DNA of 64,000 nt. It comes from Blastocladiella emersonii ATCC 22665. Taxonomy: Eukaryota; Blastocladiomycota; Blastocladiomycetes; Blastocladiales; Blastocladiaceae. How positions within the stretch are numbered: position 1 is the first letter of the stretch; each line of letters opens with the position of its first letter. The stretch lies in NCBI GenBank assembly GCA_025594325.1, contig JANHCV010000002.1, positions 2,480,001 through 2,544,000 of the forward strand. The letters are read 5' to 3'. This document shows, piece by piece, positions 53,479 through 62,729 of this stretch. Both the position numbers and the translations under genes were made by a program. A model generated the notes under the pieces. That model worked only from the letters and a program-made list of their open reading frames with translations, ran no database searches and had not been told where the DNA came from.

Positions 53479-54260
53479 GCCCGAGTTCCTCCCGCCACCG
53501 CTCCTTTCGACGGGCTGCACCGAGATCGACGCGCTGCTCGGGTCGCCCGACGCGCCGGGACTCGCGCCTGGCCGGATCTACGAGCTGTCAGGCGTGCCGG
53601 CCATCGGGACGACCGAGATCTGGTACGCTCGCCCGCTCCGCCTTCGCGTGTCCGCAGCTCACGCCTCGCCTCGCCCGGGATAGCCTCCAGCTCGCCCTCC
53701 GCGTGCAACTCGCGCCATCGCTCGGCGGCCTGCACGGCCGCGCGCTGTGGCTCGACACCGAGTCGAGCTTCCTCCCCTCGCGCGCCGCCGAGATCGCTGC
53801 ACACCTCTCCCCGGCGCTCGCGGACCCGGCCCTGCTCCTCGCCAACATCGCCGTGTACCGGCTCCACGACTTGCTCGAACTGATCGCGCTCATGGACCTG
53901 CTCCCGTCGATCCTGACCGCGAACCCGGGCGTCCGCCTCGTCGTCCTCGACAGTCTGTCGTTCCTGCTCGACGCAACGGGCGCCGCTGGGCGCGAGACCC
54001 ACGTCCTGTCTGCGCTCCGCGCGGCGGCGACGCACGCGGGCGTCGTGGTCGTCGTCACGAGCAAGATGGAGGTCGAGGGTGACGCCGTTGTAGGGGTCGG
54101 GGGAGTGGGGCAGGTCGCCGAGGCGGAACGCGCGCTCGGGTACGTCTCGCCCATGGGCGCCGGAAGGTGGACGGGGCTCGTCGATGTGCAGGCGGTCGCG
54201 TGCTGGGATCTCGACACGCGGTACGTGCGCGTTGTGGCGACCGAGGGAGGGCTGGGCTGA
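53063..54260 (+). CDS. Rad51-family recombination paralogue (Rad57/RAD51C-like) with altered Walker A
   Basis: Four exons (53063-53183, 53246-53308, 53385-53622, 53684-54260) give 332 residues. A short helical N-domain (LSENLLERLSDAGFRRVRDL) is followed by a poly-Gly tract, then the core: LLSTGCTEIDALLGSPDAPG, ELSGVPAIGTTEICLQLALR, ALWLDTESSFLPSRAAEIAA and LVVLDSLSFLLDATG (Walker B). The Walker A lysine expected after GxxxxG is Thr (GVPAIGTT). Such paralogues load or stabilise Rad51 on single-stranded DNA during homologous recombination. Intron 1 (53184-53245) needs a GC donor (GCACGT). The acceptor of intron 2 is ambiguous: 53354, 53384 and 53417 all keep the frame, and 53384 gives a typical 76 nt. 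Confidence 0.72.
53450..53476 (+). repeat. (GGC)9 tract coding poly-glycine
   Basis: Nine perfect GGC codons plus GGG encode ten glycines between the N-domain and the ATPase core of the Rad51-like protein. Such tracts vary in length and can confuse assembly. Confidence 0.9.
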
Positions 54261-54489
54261 CGCGCGAGAGGGTGTAGGGTCATGTTCACGCAGCGCGGCG
54301 GCCAGCGGAACCGGTTCGCGAGGTTCCGCATAACGGTACGCGCGCCTTGCCGCGGCGAGCGGCGTACTCAAGGACTGACGCAGTACGTGCGTGATGTAGG
54401 ATGCAGGCGTCGTCACACACGAGTGAGGGAGACCAAGCAATATAAGCGAAAGTGAACTATGCAATCTATTCATCCCGACCAATCCCTCC

Positions 54490-57217
54490 TTAGACGACAA
54501 TCGACTTGTGCACGGCGTCGACGGCAAACACCTGCGTGTTGTTACCAAAGTGCGTGAGCGCGCGGCGGAGCAGGTAGTTGCGGGCGCCCATGTACTTGGT
54601 CATGGCGGCGGCGTGGATCGTGACGGGGGTCGCGTCGGCGGTCGTGAACGAGAAGTCGCACGCGGACGCCGGGTACGTCTCCTTGTCAGCGAGCTCGGCG
54701 TCGGTCCACGCGACGGCGCCGTGGCCGGCCGACGACTGGCGGATCAGGTACTGGCCGGACCGCGCGTGGCGGGCCATGGGCGCCGACGACGCCACCACGT
54801 CGGCGTCGAACCGGAACACGGTGGCGAGGTTGTGGGTGTTCATCTCGCACGGGATGGTGATGGTGCGGGACCCGTTAGTGTGGGTCACGGTCTTGATGCC
54901 GCGGACGCGCGGCGCGTACGCCTCGCCGAACTTGGCGCCCGAGACCACCGTCTCGTCGTCCTCGTGCACCCAGTACTTGCCGTCGAGGTGCGTCGTGTTC
55001 CAGTGCAGCGAGTGGGTGAGCTCCGAGATCGGGTACAGCGACTGGTGCGCCTCGAACAGCTCGGCGCGCGTCATGGCCTCCTCCTCGCGGACCGGGAACC
55101 CGCCGGCGAGCGCCGAGATGCCCTGCACCACGTCGCGCGGGTACGGCGCCGAGTCTCCCTTGATCAGGTGCAGGTTCGACGTCTGCGTGTCCATGTCGAA
55201 CGAGTGCAGCAGGACCATGCGCTTGGGCGCCGCCACCGTGTACCGCGGCGACGTGGCCGCGAAGTTGGCCCACATGACCATGCCGATCACGGCGAACACG
55301 CGGCCCCACCGGCGCACCGCCTTGTGCGAGAGCGCGTGGAACGTCGGCAGCAGCGGGAGCAGGATCAGCGTCGTGGCGAGCCACACGATACCGGCGACGA
55401 TCAGCTCGGCGGGGATGTACGGCCCCATGCGGCCGGCGAGCGGGACGAAGGTGTTGATGGTGCCGATCATCATGGGCTGGACGACGAGGATCGGGAGCGT
55501 CATGGCGACGTGGTAGAAGAGCGTCGACGGCGCGAACAGCGCGGCCAGGTAGCTGATCACGTAGATGGCGAACACGAACGACGTCTGCAGGCCGAGCGCC
55601 ATGGACGCGACCATGAGCAGCGTGGTGAAGGCGAGGTACCCCTTGCGCGCGATCGACTGGCGGTCCGACGCCGCCGCGGCCGCGGCAGCCTTGTTGGCAT
55701 CGACCTCGTCGTCGTCCTCGGCCGCGGCCAGCTCGGCGGCCGTCGGCTCGGGCCCCTTGCCCATGAGGTGGCCCTGGATCAGGCCGTACACGGCGGGCGC
55801 GCCGTACAGCACGCTGGCGAACGACGGCTCGGCGAACCACAGCATCTTGTAGTCGGTGGTCATGATGGACAGCGCCACGCCGATCGGGAAGAAGGCGCCG
55901 ACGCCGATGGTGCGCAGCACGTCGACGAGGCCTGAGACCACGGTGCGCGCCGCCGTGGTGCGGTACAGGTACGCGATGGCGGCGATGGCGATCAGGATCT
56001 GGGCGTTGGTGGCGACCTTGGCGGGGAGGAGCACGAAGAAGAGCCCGTTGAAGTCGAAATAGGTGTGGTCGCCATCGTCCTCGACGTTGTCCAGGTTTGC
56101 CGAGAACGCGATGTGGGCGATAATATCAAGCGAATTCGCCCCCATGTGCTGAATCACGCCGGCGGGGATGACGTCCTCGCGGTCGAGCTTGGTGTGGTAG
56201 AGGTACGAGTGCTGGTAGATGGCCATGTCGAGGCCGCCCTTGAGCTTGCCGTGGTCCATGAACTGCTTGTAGTCGGTGTCGGAGATGAGCAGGCCCGACT
56301 TGAACAGGTCGTTGGCCATGGAGGACCCGTGCGGGTGCGAGACGTGCGAGTAGGCCTCGGTCATGAGGGCCGACTTGGACTGGAATAGGATCGACTTACC
56401 ACTAACGCCCGCCGCTTCGAGGTTGACGACGGCCACCACGTCCTTGAACCACGGGTGCGTGGTCATGAACAGGTGCGACGCGTCCTGGAACGTCTCCTCG
56501 GCGCCGTTGAACAGGAACACGACCGAGTTGCGCAGCGGGCGCGTCGCCGTCGACAGCATGCGGATCGCGTCGATCATGATGGCCACGGGCGTCGCCGCGT
56601 CGGCGGCACCGTTGGACCCGAGCATCGTGTCGAAGTGCGTGTTGACGAGCAGCGCCTTGTCCGACGCGCACTCGTCCGTGCAGGTGAAGCGGACGGCGAT
56701 GTTGGTCACGTTGTGGTACGTTTTCACGATAGGCACGTTGATTATCTCGAAGAGATGCTGGCCTGACCCGCTTTTCGTCGAAATCTCGAACGGGTGCGAC
56801 ACCTTGGGAGCGTCGCGCAGCTTCTCGAGCTCGGCCGTGATGTAGTGGATCGAGCGGTCCTCGCCGAGGGTGCCGACCTCGCCTACGGTTCGGACGAAGC
56901 GTCAGCGATCAGCGGCGTGCCGGACAGCCCAACAGAGAGCAGAAACACGTACGCTGGCCAATGTCCTGCGACAGCACGCGGATGTGCTGGCGGGCGCGGG
57001 CCTCGGAGAAGCGGTTGACGTTGTAGGCGGGGACCGGGTCGGGCAGGGCGTAGTAGCGCGACGTGACGAAAGTGGTGATGGCGAAGAACCACACGACGAG
57101 CGACACGCCGACCTTGAGCGGCGACCACTTGCTCGGGTACAGCGAGTTGAGCGTGTCCTTGACCTCGCGCTTGGTGTCGCGCCAGTCCTCATCGAGGGAC
57201 TTCCATTGCAAGTTCAT
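54490..57217 (-). CDS. PFF1: Vacuolar membrane M28 metalloprotease (Pff1/ERMP1-like)
   Basis: Two exons (57217-56953, 56882-54490) with a 70 nt intron encode 885 residues. A first membrane helix (VGVSLVVWFFAITTFVTSRY, about 36-55) precedes the M28 peptidase domain: LLVNTHFDTMLGSNGAADAA (metal His and Asp), FLFNGAEETFQDASHLF (Glu pair), NLEAAGVSGKSILFQS and LISDTDYKQF, with the last ligand in YLYHTKLD. About eight further hydrophobic helices follow, then a lumenal C-terminal domain. This order is that of the fungal vacuolar membrane protease and animal ERMP1. An acidic, Lys/Ala-rich loop (about 55675-55750) separates two helix groups. Catalytic ligands look intact, so activity is expected; the substrate is unknown. 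Confidence 0.92.
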
Positions 57218-57815
57218 GGTGGGCGGCAGCGACTCGGGGAGGTTCGTTGGTGGATGTATGCAGAGGGAAGGGCTGGTTGGGGAGAGCGAGCAGCGTGCGG
57301 GGGGCGGGAGCTACTTGTACGCTTGCTGCTCGGGATTTGGGCGCAGTGGGCGCAGTGGGCGGCGGGCGCACAAGGGAACGCCCTGCCGCAGGTGGCAGGT
57401 GGCCCGCGTGGGTCAGCAGGGCCGCAGATCACACACGCCCGGTCATGCGTTTTGCGGCCGAACCGCCGGCGCCACAAGCCCGCGACGCCCAATCGCGTGC
57501 TTCCACGTGGCGGGCGCGGCGCGTCTCGCACGCTGTCTCGCACCTCGCCGTGGCCGCGGTTTCAAGGCCCTCATCACCACGTCGGCCTTGCTGCGCTGGC
57601 GCACCGACACCGACGCGCCGCTTCGTGCTTTCAACGCTGGAGCGGCTTCCACCTTGCGCTTCGCTGAAACGGGCCACGCCACGCTGGTGTCAGGCGGCGT
57701 AGTCCAGGGCCGACTGAAGGATCGAGGGGAGAGGCTTCAAGGTAAACCAGGCGTAGACTTAGGCTTGGACTAAGACGGATAGATGAAAGCAAAGTCTATG
57801 TATTCTATCAAACGA
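57218..57815. promoter_or_regulatory. Intergenic region upstream of the vacuolar protease
   Basis: About 600 bp between the protease start and the stop of the coiled-coil gene, both on the minus strand. Open frames here are low-complexity. No other gene was seen. Confidence 0.4.
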
Positions 57816-59696
57816 TCAGGTACGAGCCCGCTTCGCGGGGCGAGATTCGAGCGTGACGCCGTGCAGAGCCACATTCTGCTGCACACCCTGCACCTCGGGC
57901 ATGCCAGCAAGGTTGCCTAGCTCAGCGAGACCTTGCGCGCCAGCCTGGACTGCGAGCTGATGAGACAGCCGATCCCTGGCGCAAGACAACAGCGCGCGGC
58001 ACTGGACCTCGGCCTGCTTGAGCAGCGCCGTGCACTCCTCGACGTGGCCGCGCTCCTTGTCGACAAACGCCGCATCGATCACGACGTTGACGGCCGCCCA
58101 GTCCCCGCGAATCGCGCTCGCGCCGGGCACCTTGCCCTGCTCGATCAGCCGGAGCATCTGCGCGGCCGACTTCCGGACCGCCAACATGAGCGCCTGGAGC
58201 GGCTCGGACAGCGGGAACCGCCGGATCGGCGTGCCGGGCTCGACGCCGGCCCAGCGCGCGAACGACGCGTCGGGGACGACCTCGGGGCTGATGGACTCGG
58301 CCAGGCGAGCGGTCAGCCGCTTGTTGTCCGCCATGTAGCGCGCGGCATCGCGCTCCTTTGCGCAGAATTCGGCCCGCGCCTGCTCCAGGTCCTTGCGAAT
58401 GGCATCGCGGATCGCGACGATGTCCGAAAGCTTCTTGCCCTGCAAACGAAACTCCTCGCGCACCTGGCAGAGCTCGCCGTGCAGGTCCTCGATGCGTGTG
58501 TCCCGAGCGAGGGCGGCCGATTTGGCGTCCTTGAGCTGCTCGGCGAGGTCGGCCGTTGACCGTTCAGCAGCAACTGCGCGAGAAGTGAGCTCGTCGATCC
58601 GCACTCCAAACTTGGCGGCCTGCGCGGCGAGGGCCGCCTCGTGCGCTTCGTTAGCGGTGGCGAGCTCGGCGGCATGGGCGGCGGTTGCGCGTTCAGTCGC
58701 AGCAGCGGCACGAGAAGTGTGGTCGTCGATCTGCGTTTCGAAAACCGCGGCCTGGGCGGCAAGCGCCGCATCGTGCGACTCCTTGGCGGCGGCAAGCTCG
58801 GTGGTGAGGTCGGCCGTCGCGCGTTCAGCAGCAGCAGCCGCGCGGGAAGTAAGGTCGTTGATCCGCGCTCCGAAATCCGTGGCCTGGGCAGCAAGCGCCG
58901 CGTCGTGGGTCTCCTTCGCGGCAGAAAGCTGGGCGGTGAGGTCGGCCGTCGTGCTCTCCGCAGCCACTGCGCGGGACGAGAGGTCGTCGATCTGCGCCCC
59001 GAGGTCAGCGGCTTGGGCAGCGAGCGCCGCGTCGTGCGCCGTGGCGGCGGCAGCAAGTTCGGCAGCAGCCGCAGCGGCCCGGGACTCGGCCGAAGCAAGC
59101 TGCTCCTGCGTTTCGCGGTGGGTTGCGTGCAGCGTGGTAAGCGTCGACCGGGTCTCCTCGAGTGCGGCATCGGCGAAAGCATGGCCCGTCATGCTCTCCT
59201 TGAGCTTTTGGGAGAGAATGGTGTTGCGCTCAAGTGCCTCGTTGAGCTGCGCGGTGAGGTTGGCGTTGCTGGCCTTGGAATCGGTAAGCTCGGCGGAAAG
59301 ACGGGGGCGGTCCTCGCGAGGCTCTTCGAGGGCAAGCCGAGTAGTGTCGTGAGCTGTGCGCTCCTGGGTGAGTGCCGATTCGGATTCGGCAAGCTTGACG
59401 TTGACGGAAGCGAGTTCATCCTTGGTCGAACTGAGCTGCTGCGAGAGCCGAGCTACCTCAGCGCGGGCCTCCGTGAGCTGCGTGTGGAGCGACGCGTTGC
59501 TGGCTTCGGATGCGGAGAGGAGTTTGGAACCTTGGTTGTGGTCAGCGTGGACCTGCTCAAGAGCGCGTCGAGCCGTGCCAAGGCAGTCCTCGGCCGTGGC
59601 CAGCTTGTCCCTGGTTTCGGCGAGCTCACGCTCAAGCGAGATACCGGCGGCATCAGCGGTCTCGAGCTGGCCCTGAGCCTTGTTGAGATCCGCCAT
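57816..59696 (-). CDS. Long coiled-coil protein with four 43-44 residue repeats
   Basis: From the ATG at 59696 the frame encodes 626 residues, mostly Glu/Ala/Leu-rich heptads without proline. The central part (59036-58515) holds four tandem repeats starting HDAALAAQA and HEAALAAQA, each with an IDDLTSRA-type core and 43-44 residues long. After the coil comes a distinct conserved-looking region (FARWAGVEPGTPIRRFPLSE, LMLAVRKSAAQMLRLIEQG) and a basic end (RPAKRART), a possible nuclear signal. The coil frame runs open upstream of the ATG into QLTSEQQRVQELERAAYTQ, and a second coil-like frame precedes it (see findings), so the true N-terminus may be longer. The function is unknown; similar proteins act as spindle, Golgi or structural coils. 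Confidence 0.65.
   Translation of the reverse strand: MADLNKAQGQLETADAAGISLERELAETRDKLATAEDCLGTARRALEQVHADHNQGSKLLSASEASNASLHTQLTEARAEVARLSQQLSSTKDELASVNVKLAESESALTQERTAHDTTRLALEEPREDRPRLSAELTDSKASNANLTAQLNEALERNTILSQKLKESMTGHAFADAALEETRSTLTTLHATHRETQEQLASAESRAAAAAAELAAAATAHDAALAAQAADLGAQIDDLSSRAVAAESTTADLTAQLSAAKETHDAALAAQATDFGARINDLTSRAAAAAERATADLTTELAAAKESHDAALAAQAAVFETQIDDHTSRAAAATERATAAHAAELATANEAHEAALAAQAAKFGVRIDELTSRAVAAERSTADLAEQLKDAKSAALARDTRIEDLHGELCQVREEFRLQGKKLSDIVAIRDAIRKDLEQARAEFCAKERDAARYMADNKRLTARLAESISPEVVPDASFARWAGVEPGTPIRRFPLSEPLQALMLAVRKSAAQMLRLIEQGKVPGASAIRGDWAAVNVVIDAAFVDKERGHVEECTALLKQAEVQCRALLSCARDRLSHQLAVQAGAQGLAELGNLAGMPEVQGVQQNVALHGVTLESRPAKRART
58515..59036 (-). 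repeat. Four tandem coding repeats of 129-132 bp
   Basis: Successive units start at HDAALAAQAADLG, HDAALAAQATDFG, HDAALAAQAAVFE and HEAALAAQAAKFG, with lengths of 43, 44, 44 and 43 codons. The nucleotide sequence has diverged enough that this is not a fresh duplication. Confidence 0.85.
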
Positions 59697-60863
59697 GAGC
59701 TGTGCGACGCGGGCCTCGGACGCCTCGCGGAAGTTGACGGCGTCCGTGTGTTGGGTGTATGCAGCCCGCTCAAGCTCCTGCACCCGCTGCTGCTCGCTGG
59801 TCAGTTGGCACGAAGCAGGTCGCGCTCAGCACAAGCTTTGCGCAATTCGCGCCCCTGATGTGCGCTAAGCTCGCGAAGGTCGGCGACTACGAGGCTCAGT
59901 TCCTGCAAGCTGGGCGTCGGCCGACGGCCCGCATCCGAAAGGGGCTGCAGCGGTGCGGGCGGCCGCGCGTGGACAGAAGGCGAGACGGCGACCGCGTTAT
60001 AGACGACGTAGGGCCGGAGATGCGTGCCAACATTGAGAACTGGATGAAGGAATGCGGGGGAGCCGCTTGGGTGCTGAGCTTCGCCGTCATGGCCAAGCGT
60101 GGTTGCTGCGGCCCGGATTTCGGGAAGATGAGGCGCTGCAGCGGCCTCAAGTACGGGCCGCTGCAGCAAGTTGCCGGCGGGTGCATCCATTCGCTTCGTT
60201 GCTCGAGGGTCGGGCGGAGGGAGAGCAAAGTGTCAGGCCACGGCTAGTCTCGGGACCAGACGCTATGGCGCCGCCGTGTGGCGTGCCGCGTTTCACTAGG
60301 GCCGTTGCGGAATTCGGCCGTGGTCCGAAATTCGCGGCACGTGTCGCTAGCTGGCGCGTCCACGAGACGTGCGGCGCCGCTGACTTGCTGCAACGGCGGC
60401 GGCCTGCCGTCACACCCCGCTCATTTCAGCCGCGACCGCAACACGAGGCCTGGAAGTTCGGGCCTGGGGTTGTGCTGTCGCCCGGATCGCGCGAGCAGCG
60501 AGAAGGGTGGCAGGCCGCGGGCAAGCCCTCAAGCTGGCGGCGGCGACGCGTCGCGTCAGGGGTTCTTAGAACCCCTGGCGGCTGGCCCCGAGACTAGGCC
60601 AAGGGTGGGGTTCTGCCATGGTAGCAGTAGCAGGGGTTTCCGCGATGGTAGACAATGGACTAAGGAGGCGGCGGCGCCACTCACGCGATGACTGATGGGC
60701 GACCTGATCTTCGCGTCGGGCCGCGTCTCAGGTTGCGTCATAGAGCATCCTTGCACCTCGCCTGACTTCCACTCATCCGCCATGAAAGTCTGATACAAAA
60801 ACTCTCCGCTTCGGACTGAAAACTGGGCACCTGAGAGAAAAGAGAGTGCATTCGCCCGCGCAA
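59697..60863. other. Intergenic region between the coiled-coil and carotenoid oxygenase genes
   Basis: About 1.17 kb, with both neighbours on the minus strand. The segment 59801-59880 translates on the minus strand to LQELSLVVADLRELSAHQGR and ELRKACAERDLLRAN, clearly coil-like but out of frame with the gene below it. The remainder (59900-60863) has no recognisable gene; an ACGCGT core lies at 60546. Confidence 0.45.
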
Positions 60864-62630
60864 TCAGTTGAACGAGTCCATTTCCGCCGTCGCGCCGAGG
60901 AACGACCCGTGGAACCCGATGGGGACCGCGCTTGGGACCTCGGCGCGTGCCACCTCGGTAAACAACCGCGCGTCGAGCACCAGCAAGAAGCTCGTCCCGC
61001 GCTGCGTATCAAGGACGACGCTGAGCACAACACCGTCGTCCTCGTCCGTCGCGCCTGGCCGCGGCACGAACACGGGCTCGCCTGGATGCATACCCAGCGC
61101 GCTCCACTCGACCTGCTCGCACGCCACCGTGTCGACCTTGGCGAGCCCGACCATCCACCCTGCCGCCTTGCTCGACTGCAGCGCGTTGAGGAGCCCGTAC
61201 ACGAACCGTGTCGGCAGGCCCGCGCGGCCCGAGTGAAACCGCGGCAGCTCGAGCCCGCGCGCCGGCCCAATCTGCGTGTACCGTACGCCCGCCGAGGCAT
61301 CCTCGTCGCGCAGCGGGATCAAGTACCGGCGCAGCGTCGCGAGATCGCTCAGCGCGACTCGCCCGGCCTCGGCGGCGCTCACCGCGCTCGTCTCGCGCAG
61401 CGTCGGGCACATGGCGTCGACCATCATCCGGCGCACGATGCCTGGGTGGTCGTACCCGCACACCTCGAGCTCGATGGCTTCGGGCTCGTCGGCGTACCGC
61501 GACTCGACGTCCCATGCGTTGATCGTGTGGAACGCAAACAGCGGGTCCGCCGCGGGGAGCTGCCGCACGACGGCGCCGCTCGCGCGATCGATGACGAGGA
61601 ACGTGGCGCGGCGCTTCGGGTCCCACTCGAGGGCGTCGAAGAGACTCGGCGCGAGCAGCGCCTTGGCGCCGAACCACCCGAGGTAGTACGGCTGCACGAT
61701 GAACACGAGGTGCCGCTTCGTCATGGAGAACGAGTGCATGTAGCTCGCGTATTCGAGCGGGACCGTCGCGAGCACGCGCCCGCCCATCGGGAGGTCGGGC
61801 CGCAAGTGGAACACGCACAGCGTCGGCGCCGTGCCCGCCGGGTCGACGAGAAACTGGTACACGTCGCCCGTCACGGGGTCCTCCTGGTGGTGCGCCGCCG
61901 ACAGCTCGCCGCGCAGACCCGGGTGCAGGTCCGTGTAGCTGAAGCGCGACGCGGGCATGGCCGCCGGCCTGCCGTCGTCGGCCGTGACGGGGTCGAGGGT
62001 GACAGGATCGAGCAGCTGCAGCACGCGGTAGTCGGTCTTGGCCGCGAGGTACGGCCGGTCAGGGCGGAACCCGCCCGGCTGCCCGTGGGACGGTGGGAGC
62101 GCTGCAGTCGGCGGAACGAGCGTGCGCGTCGGGGTCACCGTCACGTTGACGACCGTGTCCGTCGTCGGCAGAAGCTCGGCGCCGTACGCGGCGACGGGGA
62201 GGAACGTCGACGTGATGCGCTTGAACAGCGACTTGCACGGATCCGCCGGGCCTACTCGCTTTCTATCAGCATTTGCACCCATCATAGGAAATGAAAGAAT
62301 AAGTAGCATACCAAAGCCGGAGAACGAGCCCTGAGCGGCAACCTTGGCCTCAATGTCGCTCGACGTGCGGCGGTTGCGGTACCACACCTTCCCGTCGGCC
62401 GTGATCTCGAAGCGGTGCACCATGCTGAACCCGTCAAACCAATGTCGGATCTGCACGTCGCCCGCGTCGAATGTGACGGGACCCATGCGGTACAGCGCGC
62501 CGGCGAGCCATGACGGGAGGCCTGTCGTGCCCGACTTTGCGGCGACGGGGAGCTTAATGGGCTCGCGCTGCTCGGGAACCGAGACGAACCCGGCGCGCAG
62601 GCCAGTCGTTGGTGCTACTTTCGTTGGCAT
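60864..62630 (-). CDS. Carotenoid cleavage oxygenase (RPE65/BCO family)
   Basis: Two exons (62630-62312, 62251-60864) encode 568 residues. All four iron-binding histidines are placed: HWFDGFSMVHRF near the start, YMHSFSMTKRHLVFI, FHTINAWDVESRY and IGFHGSFLG at the end. Other family blocks include SWLAGALYRMGPVTFDAG and SRFSYTDLHPGLRGE. The family uses non-haem iron(II) and oxygen to cleave carotenoids or stilbenes; the fungal substrate here cannot be read from sequence. An upstream in-frame ATG at 62729 would add 33 mostly basic, Ser/Leu-rich residues resembling a mitochondrial presequence. The 60 nt intron (62252-62311) has no stop and is a multiple of three, so both spliced and unspliced forms stay open. 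Confidence 0.9.
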   Translation of the reverse strand: MPTKVAPTTGLRAGFVSVPEQREPIKLPVAAKSGTTGLPSWLAGALYRMGPVTFDAGDVQIRHWFDGFSMVHRFEITADGKVWYRNRRTSSDIEAKVAAQGSFSGFGMLLILSFPMMGANADRKRVGPADPCKSLFKRITSTFLPVAAYGAELLPTTDTVVNVTVTPTRTLVPPTAALPPSHGQPGGFRPDRPYLAAKTDYRVLQLLDPVTLDPVTADDGRPAAMPASRFSYTDLHPGLRGELSAAHHQEDPVTGDVYQFLVDPAGTAPTLCVFHLRPDLPMGGRVLATVPLEYASYMHSFSMTKRHLVFIVQPYYLGWFGAKALLAPSLFDALEWDPKRRATFLVIDRASGAVVRQLPAADPLFAFHTINAWDVESRYADEPEAIELEVCGYDHPGIVRRMMVDAMCPTLRETSAVSAAEAGRVALSDLATLRRYLIPLRDEDASAGVRYTQIGPARGLELPRFHSGRAGLPTRFVYGLLNALQSSKAAGWMVGLAKVDTVACEQVEWSALGMHPGEPVFVPRPGATDEDDGVVLSVVLDTQRGTSFLLVLDARLFTEVARAEVPSAVPIGFHGSFLGATAEMDSFN

Positions 62631-62729
62631 TGTGATCTGACCCAAGTCGCTCAGATTGCGGCGTTGGTGCGTGGCAAGGGAGATGCGACGGATCCAGGCA
62701 GTTGATATCGTTCCCAGGAGCCAATTCAT

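Noticed and set aside
54508-55935. 475-codon + strand frame opposite the M28 protease
   Set aside because: Shadow frame; the minus strand has metal ligands and membrane helices.
60846-62294. 482-codon + strand frame opposite the carotenoid oxygenase
   Set aside because: Shadow frame; all four iron-binding histidines are on the minus strand.
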